A stretch of DNA of 64,000 bases from Pontibacter burrus (GTDB lineage: Bacteria > Bacteroidota > Bacteroidia > Cytophagales > Hymenobacteraceae): the NCBI RefSeq assembly GCF_010686685.1, contig NZ_JAAGWD010000001.1, forward strand, positions 1 to 64,000. The letters are read 5' to 3'. Both the position numbers and the translations under genes were made by a program. A model generated the notes under the pieces. The model made no database searches. It was given only the letters and a program-made list of their open reading frames with translations, and had not been told where the DNA came from. Shown here in pieces: positions 59,295 through 64,000 of the stretch (the stretch's first letter is position 1; each line of letters opens with the position of its first letter).

Positions 59295-59465
59295 AAAACG
59301 CTTCACAATCACCTTTTTATAGTTGCCGTAATACAGTATATGCTGGTTCTTTAATTTTTATTGAGGCCGCGTTTTCTTACATTTACAACAATTAACTCTA
59401 TTTTTTGTAATAGTATTTAGGGCATAGCATATCTGCGCCTGCCAGAGCTTACGTTATTTAAAACT

Positions 59466-60707
59466 ATGAACACACAGACCATTTCTTCGAGCCAGGAAGC
59501 TATCGATATCGAGCACAAATACGGCGCTCATAACTATCATCCACTGCCTGTAGTGCTTAACCGCGGCGAGGGCGTGCACCTTTGGGATGTAGAAGGCAAA
59601 CACTACTACGATTTCCTGTCGGCCTATAGTGCCGTAAACCAGGGCCACTGCCACCCGCGCATTATAAACGCCCTAACAGAGCAGGCGCAGCAGCTAACCC
59701 TTACCTCCAGGGCATTTTATAACGACAAACTGGGCGTAGCCGAGAAATACATCTGCGAGTTCTTTGGTTACGATAAAGCTTTGTACATGAACTCTGGCGC
59801 CGAAGCCGTGGAAACCGCCATTAAACTGGCGCGCAAGTGGGGCCACACTAAAAAAGGACTTGCACCGAATTCGGCTGAGATTATCGTAGTAGAACATAAC
59901 TTCCATGGCCGTACAACCGGTATCATTTCCTTCTCTACCGACCCGGACTCTACCAAAGGTTTTGGACCATACATGCCAGGCTACAAAGTAATTCCTTATA
60001 ACGATACAAACGCGCTGGAGCTGGCTCTGAAAGAGAACCCGAATGTGTGTGCGTTTATGGTAGAGCCTATACAAGGCGAAGCCGGCGTTATGGTACCCGA
60101 CGAAGGTTACCTGGCCAAGTGCCACGCACTGTGCAAAGAATATGATGTGCTGTTCATTACTGATGAGATACAGACCGGCATTGGCCGTACCGGCAAACTA
60201 CTGGCCAGCTATTACGACGATGTAAAAGCCGACATCCTGATCTTAGGCAAAGCCTTGTCGGGTGGCGTGTTACCGGTATCTTGTGTGCTGGCCAACGATG
60301 ATATTATGTTGTGCATACAGCCAGGCGAGCACGGTTCTACATTTGGCGGCAACCCATTGGCTGTGGCAGTTGCCATAGCTGCCCTGGAAGTAATAAAAGA
60401 CGAGAACCTCACAGAAAACGCTGAAAAACTTGGCCACATCTTCAGGGAGCGCATGAACCAGATTAAAATGGAGCGCCCGGAACTGGTAACCATAGTTCGT
60501 GGCCGCGGTTTGCTGAATGCGGTGGTAATTGAACCGACTGTAGACGGCCGCACTGCCTGGGATGTATGCGTAGAGCTGATGAACAAAGGCCTACTGGCTA
60601 AGCCAACGCATGGCGACATCATTCGTTTTGCGCCACCATTGGTCATTACCGAAGAGCAACTGCACGAATGCTGCGACATTATAGAATCGGTGCTAATGAG
60701 CTTCTAA
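59466..60707 (+). CDS. rocD: Ornithine aminotransferase
   Basis: A 413-residue class III PLP aminotransferase. It has [29 protein letters not shown] at the start, the substrate-gate region [19 protein letters not shown] (about 102), [15 protein letters not shown] (about 232) and the PLP lysine in [13 protein letters not shown] (about 262). It converts ornithine and 2-oxoglutarate to glutamate semialdehyde and glutamate, linking arginine breakdown and proline synthesis. N-acetylornithine aminotransferase is a relative, but the N-terminal motif favours RocD. Confidence 0.93.
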   Translation: MNTQTISSSQEAIDIEHKYGAHNYHPLPVVLNRGEGVHLWDVEGKHYYDFLSAYSAVNQGHCHPRIINALTEQAQQLTLTSRAFYNDKLGVAEKYICEFFGYDKALYMNSGAEAVETAIKLARKWGHTKKGLAPNSAEIIVVEHNFHGRTTGIISFSTDPDSTKGFGPYMPGYKVIPYNDTNALELALKENPNVCAFMVEPIQGEAGVMVPDEGYLAKCHALCKEYDVLFITDEIQTGIGRTGKLLASYYDDVKADILILGKALSGGVLPVSCVLANDDIMLCIQPGEHGSTFGGNPLAVAVAIAALEVIKDENLTENAEKLGHIFRERMNQIKMERPELVTIVRGRGLLNAVVIEPTVDGRTAWDVCVELMNKGLLAKPTHGDIIRFAPPLVITEEQLHECCDIIESVLMSF

Positions 60708-60723
60708 GCAACTATAACACTAT

Positions 60724-60763
60724 AAACTATAAAAGCGGCACTACCATGTCGCTTTTATAGTTT
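60724..60763. terminator. Terminator with AAACTATAAAA arms
   Basis: AAACTATAAAAGCG (60724-60737) and CGCTTTTATAGTTT (60750-60763) pair perfectly over 14 bp. It lies after rocD and is symmetric, so it works in both directions. Confidence 0.88.
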
Positions 60764-60837
60764 ACAACAAATCCGGCTTACAACTGTTTTTGTACTGCAA
60801 TAGAGGCAAAACCATTCAACATTCCGCAATTAAGCCG

Positions 60838-60845
60838 TACCTTTG
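60838..60845 (+). promoter_or_regulatory. Candidate -7 box of hemB
   Basis: TACCTTTG at 60838-60845 is an exact TAnnTTTG match 45 nt before the hemB start. No TTG lies at the expected distance upstream, so support is partial. Confidence 0.4.
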
Positions 60846-60889
60846 CAGCACTTTGATTTACAAGCTTTTTATAGTTATTCCCTATAGAT

Positions 60890-61864
60890 ATGATAACCAG
60901 AAGACCACGCCGTAACCGCCAGAACGAAGTGATCCGGAACATGGTGGCTGAGACCACACTGGGCCTGAACGACTTCATTTTCCCGCTATTTATAATCGAA
61001 GGCCAGAACCAGAAAGTGGAGATCAGCTCGATGCCTGGCATCAACCGTTATTCCATCGATACCCTTTTAGAAGAAGTGAACAGCTGCGTAGAGTTGGGCA
61101 TTAAAGCCTTTGCACCGTTTGCCAGCATACCCGAGCAGCTAAAAGACACAACAGCCACTGAAAGCTATAACCCGGATGGCCTGTTCCCGAGAGCGATCCG
61201 CGAGATCAAGAAGAATTTCCCGAATGTTGTTTTAATGACCGATGTTGCCCTGGACCCTTATAGTTCGGATGGTCATGATGGAATTGTGAAGAACGGCGAA
61301 ATACTGAACGACGAAACCCTGGAAGTACTGGGCAAAATGGCCCTTGCACAGGCGCAGGCCGGCACCGATATCGTTGGCCCATCGGATATGATGGATGGTC
61401 GTGTGGCACACATCCGCAAGATGCTGGACGAAAACGGCTTTCATAAAGTAGGCATCATGAGCTATACAGCAAAATATGCCAGTTCCTTTTACGGCCCGTT
61501 CCGCGATGCCTTGGACTCTGCCCCAAAAGCAGGCGACAAGAAAACTTACCAGATGAACTTTGCCAATAGCCGCGAAGCCCTGGTAGAAGCTGAACTGGAC
61601 ACTGCCGAGGGAGCAGACTTCCTGATGGTGAAACCAGCCCTGGCTTACCTGGACATAATTAAACTGCTACGCGATAACTCCAACCTACCTATAGCTGCCT
61701 ATAACATCAGCGGCGAGTATGCCATGGTAAAAGCGGCCGCACAAAACGGCTGGATAGACGGAGAGAAAGCGATGGTAGAAATACTAACCAGTATAAAACG
61801 TGCTGGTGCCGACGTAATCCTGACTTACTTTGCCAAGGAGTTTGCACAGTACATCCGCAAATAA
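60890..61864 (+). CDS. hemB: Porphobilinogen synthase (delta-aminolevulinic acid dehydratase)
   Basis: A 324-residue enzyme with the ALAD pattern: RRPRRNRQNEVIRNMV at the start, DVALDPYSSDGHDGI (about 118-132), active-site Lys regions in YTAKYASSFYGPFRDA (about 194) and DFLMVKPALAYLDII (about 249). The metal-site segment lacks the three cysteines of the zinc enzymes, so this is the Asp-rich, magnesium-type form. It condenses two 5-aminolevulinates to porphobilinogen in haem synthesis. A strong terminator follows. Confidence 0.96.
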   Translation: MITRRPRRNRQNEVIRNMVAETTLGLNDFIFPLFIIEGQNQKVEISSMPGINRYSIDTLLEEVNSCVELGIKAFAPFASIPEQLKDTTATESYNPDGLFPRAIREIKKNFPNVVLMTDVALDPYSSDGHDGIVKNGEILNDETLEVLGKMALAQAQAGTDIVGPSDMMDGRVAHIRKMLDENGFHKVGIMSYTAKYASSFYGPFRDALDSAPKAGDKKTYQMNFANSREALVEAELDTAEGADFLMVKPALAYLDIIKLLRDNSNLPIAAYNISGEYAMVKAAAQNGWIDGEKAMVEILTSIKRAGADVILTYFAKEFAQYIRK

Positions 61865-61885
61865 TACAGGTCTAAAACTATAGCT

Positions 61886-61918
61886 AAAGAGCACCAATGC
61901 AAGTTGGTGCTCTTTTTA
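61886..61918 (+). terminator. Terminator of hemB
   Basis: AAAGAGCACCAA (61886-61897) and TTGGTGCTCTTT (61904-61915) pair perfectly, followed by T-rich sequence. Confidence 0.9.
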
Positions 61919-62046
61919 TTTAAAGCCTCCTAATTATCAATGTCATAACACCATACTAAATATTTATACCTAGCATCGGGCACCGTTGGCTTTATCAGGC
62001 TTTTCTTTTAACTTTAGGAACACACAACTACTTACTATTACCTTTT

Positions 62047-64000
62047 ATGAGAAGATGGAGCCTATGGCTCGTTGCCTTGTGCCTGGCATCGAGCATCACG
62101 GCATTTGCCCAGCGCGCAGACCTACAAACAAACCAGCGGGAGCTTAACAGATTTGCATCAGCAGTAGCAAAAGACTATAAAGCCAGCAGAAGCAAAGCCC
62201 TTAAGTTGGCACGGAAGCATGGCTGGGTAGTTGAAAAAACCTTCTCAGACGGCAGACGCATATCGCTGCAGGGGCTGGATGCTACAGGCATGCCAATCTA
62301 CTATATCACGTACTCCAACTCCCGCGCGGCAGCTACCCTTAGCACTGATCAACTATGGGCAGGCGGCTCCTTAGGGCTTAACCTGAGCGGTGCCAGCAAT
62401 GCTGTTGCCAATAAACTGGGCATCTGGGATGGCGGCCGCGTTCGCCATACGCACCAGGAACTTACAGGCCGGGTTACTCAAAAAGATCTGGCTACTTCCA
62501 ACAACGACCATGCAACTCACGTGGCAGGCACCATGATGGCAGCAGGTGTAAATCCGCAGGCCAAAGGTATGGCGCACGGCCTTAAGAACCTGCTGGCCTA
62601 CGACTTTAACAACGATGCTTCCGAGATGGCTGCTGCTGCTTCAGGTCTGCTTGTCTCCAACCACTCTTACGGCAACATCAGTGGCTGGCGCTATAACAGC
62701 GACCGTAAAGGCACAGATGCCGATCCGTATTGGGAATGGTGGGGTAACCCGGATATCAGCACTACCGAAGACTTCAAGTTTGGGTATTATGATTCCGGCG
62801 CAGCATATTGGGACAAGATTGCTTTTGACGCCCCCTACTACCTGATAGTAAAAGGGGCTGGCAATAACCGCAACGAAACGGGCCCGGCTGAAGGAAAACC
62901 TTTTTATCGTCGCAACAAATCCGGCGCCTTTGAACTTGTTGCCGCACGCCCGGCAGGCATGAGCGACAACAGTGGTTATGATATTATCTCGACCACAGGA
63001 ACTGCCAAAAACATCTTAACTGTAGGTGCCGTTTCCCCTGTCCCGAGCGGTTATAAAAGACCTTCTGATGTATACATCTCTGATTTCAGCAGCTGGGGGC
63101 CTACCGATGATGGCCGTATCAAGCCAGACATAGTTGGTAACGGGGTTCAGTTATTATCTGCTACAGCTACTTCTGACGATTCTTACGCGACCTATAGCGG
63201 TACTTCTATGGCATCGCCAAACGTATCAGGCTCGCTGATACTTTTACAGGAGCATTACGCCAACACCATGAACGGGAGCGTTATGCGTGCTGCAACACTA
63301 AAAGGCCTTGTGATACACACAGCAGACGAAGCAGGTGCTGCGCCTGGTCCCGACTACATCTATGGTTGGGGATTGATGAATACAGCCAGTGCTGCCAATG
63401 TGATCACACATCATAAGCGTGCTGCAAATCCTGATTACAAACACCTGCTGGAAGAAATGCAGCTGGCACAGAACCAGACACATACTATAGATGTAGTTGC
63501 ATCAGGAGCCGGCCCGCTAAAAGTAACCATTTCCTGGACAGATCCTGAGGCCAATCCAATTTTGGCTACAACTGCGGCTGTACTAAACAACAGAAGCCAG
63601 CGTCTTATCAACGACCTGGATATACTGGTGGAACACAAAAATACCATTTACCAACCTTGGGTACTGGATCCAGCTAACCCTGCTAAAGCGGCAACAACAG
63701 GCAACAACCACCTCGATAACATGGAGCAGGTATTTATTGCCAATCCTATACCAGGCGAAACTTATACCATTAAAGTTTCACATAAAGGTGCACTACTAGC
63801 AAGAGGGCCGCAGGCTTTCTCGCTTATAGCCAGCGGTGTAGGTGGTTCAATTTACTGTACATCAGCGCCTTTATCTGACCAGGGTACTTATATCGAGCAC
63901 GTTCTGATTAACAATGCCCCGCTTTCGCCTGCACGTACAGCCGGTTGTGCGTCTTACACCAACTATACCGAAAACATGTTCGCTATAGAGCCTAGCCAGG
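62047..64000 (+). CDS. S8-family subtilase, partial (runs off the right edge)
   Basis: An open frame from ATG 62047 to the window end (651 codons, no stop). It begins with a signal peptide (MRRWSLWLVALCLASSITAFAQ). The subtilase domain (about 110-480) has the catalytic Asp in LGIWDGG, His in NNDHATHVAGT, the oxyanion Asn in GAGNNRN and Ser in SGTSMASPNVSG. A proprotein-convertase-like beta domain follows, and from about 600 a GEVED-like start (YCTSAPLSDQGTYIEHV). Such proteins are usually exported by the type IX system, with a sorting domain that would lie beyond this window. Confidence 0.9.
   Translation, partial: MRRWSLWLVALCLASSITAFAQRADLQTNQRELNRFASAVAKDYKASRSKALKLARKHGWVVEKTFSDGRRISLQGLDATGMPIYYITYSNSRAAATLSTDQLWAGGSLGLNLSGASNAVANKLGIWDGGRVRHTHQELTGRVTQKDLATSNNDHATHVAGTMMAAGVNPQAKGMAHGLKNLLAYDFNNDASEMAAAASGLLVSNHSYGNISGWRYNSDRKGTDADPYWEWWGNPDISTTEDFKFGYYDSGAAYWDKIAFDAPYYLIVKGAGNNRNETGPAEGKPFYRRNKSGAFELVAARPAGMSDNSGYDIISTTGTAKNILTVGAVSPVPSGYKRPSDVYISDFSSWGPTDDGRIKPDIVGNGVQLLSATATSDDSYATYSGTSMASPNVSGSLILLQEHYANTMNGSVMRAATLKGLVIHTADEAGAAPGPDYIYGWGLMNTASAANVITHHKRAANPDYKHLLEEMQLAQNQTHTIDVVASGAGPLKVTISWTDPEANPILATTAAVLNNRSQRLINDLDILVEHKNTIYQPWVLDPANPAKAATTGNNHLDNMEQVFIANPIPGETYTIKVSHKGALLARGPQAFSLIASGVGGSIYCTSAPLSDQGTYIEHVLINNAPLSPARTAGCASYTNYTENMFAIEPSQ

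Noticed and set aside
60838..60889. Riboswitch or T-box in the hemB leader
   Set aside because: The leader is only about 45 nt and shows no stable conserved fold.

Overview
This window looks like the chromosome of a Bacteroidota bacterium, most likely Cytophagales/Hymenobacteraceae (Pontibacter-like). The evidence is marker genes typical of the phylum: a DUF4295 gene between rpmG and ftsY, an SDR-type threonine dehydrogenase, bshC for bacillithiol, LytTR two-component genes, a type IX secretion C-terminal domain, many SpII lipoproteins, and TTG-N17-23-TAnnTTTG promoters. There are about 59 protein genes and one tRNA-Asn. The genus is an inference.

Layout. 1-1955 is a run of small, AT-rich orphan genes, each bounded by palindromic sites with the geometry of integron attC sites, so it looks like a gene-cassette array cut by the window start. 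1965-7640 holds small lipoproteins and membrane proteins, a PIG-L deacetylase, an NlpC/P60 hydrolase and a YkvA protein. 7925-13410 has a YgjP-like metallopeptidase, a beta-barrel, and the threonine-to-glycine pair tdh/kbl on either side of a Pro/Ala-rich repeat protein. 13616-20557 carries folP-cdaA (c-di-AMP synthesis), DUF1599, a DoxX-like protein, a DppB-type permease and aroK. 21838-25848 encodes a 1336-residue secreted T9SS repeat protein. 26017-28620 has tRNA-Asn, a Rieske-like lipoprotein, hbd and pheS. After a repeat-rich gap come a LiaF-like protein with a LytS/LytTR pair (29576-32169), then an autoregulated TetR-TolC-adaptor-RND efflux operon ending in an unusual acyl-carrier-like gene (32414-39443). 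39644-52924 is housekeeping and envelope genes (DUF4403, YihY, rlmN, thioesterase, mnmD, an EEP-family phosphatase, an AsmA/DUF748-like protein, MTHFS, bshC). 53131-58962 is the leftward rpmB...rpmG-DUF4295-ftsY-rimO operon, interrupted by an aminopeptidase P and a lipoprotein gene. The window ends with rocD, hemB and a subtilase that runs off the right edge.

The strongest genome-wide signal is the palindrome CTATAG, usually AACTATAG or the full AACTATAGTT. I counted about 115 copies by eye, where about 17 would be expected from base composition. It occurs in genes, between genes and in terminator stems and loops, but is nearly absent from the cassette-like block at the left end. Dispersed palindromic intergenic repeats, a 14-bp tandem repeat just upstream of aroK and a nested inverted-repeat element at 29006-29163 are the other unexplained structures. 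All functional statements come from sequence recognition only; no database search was possible.
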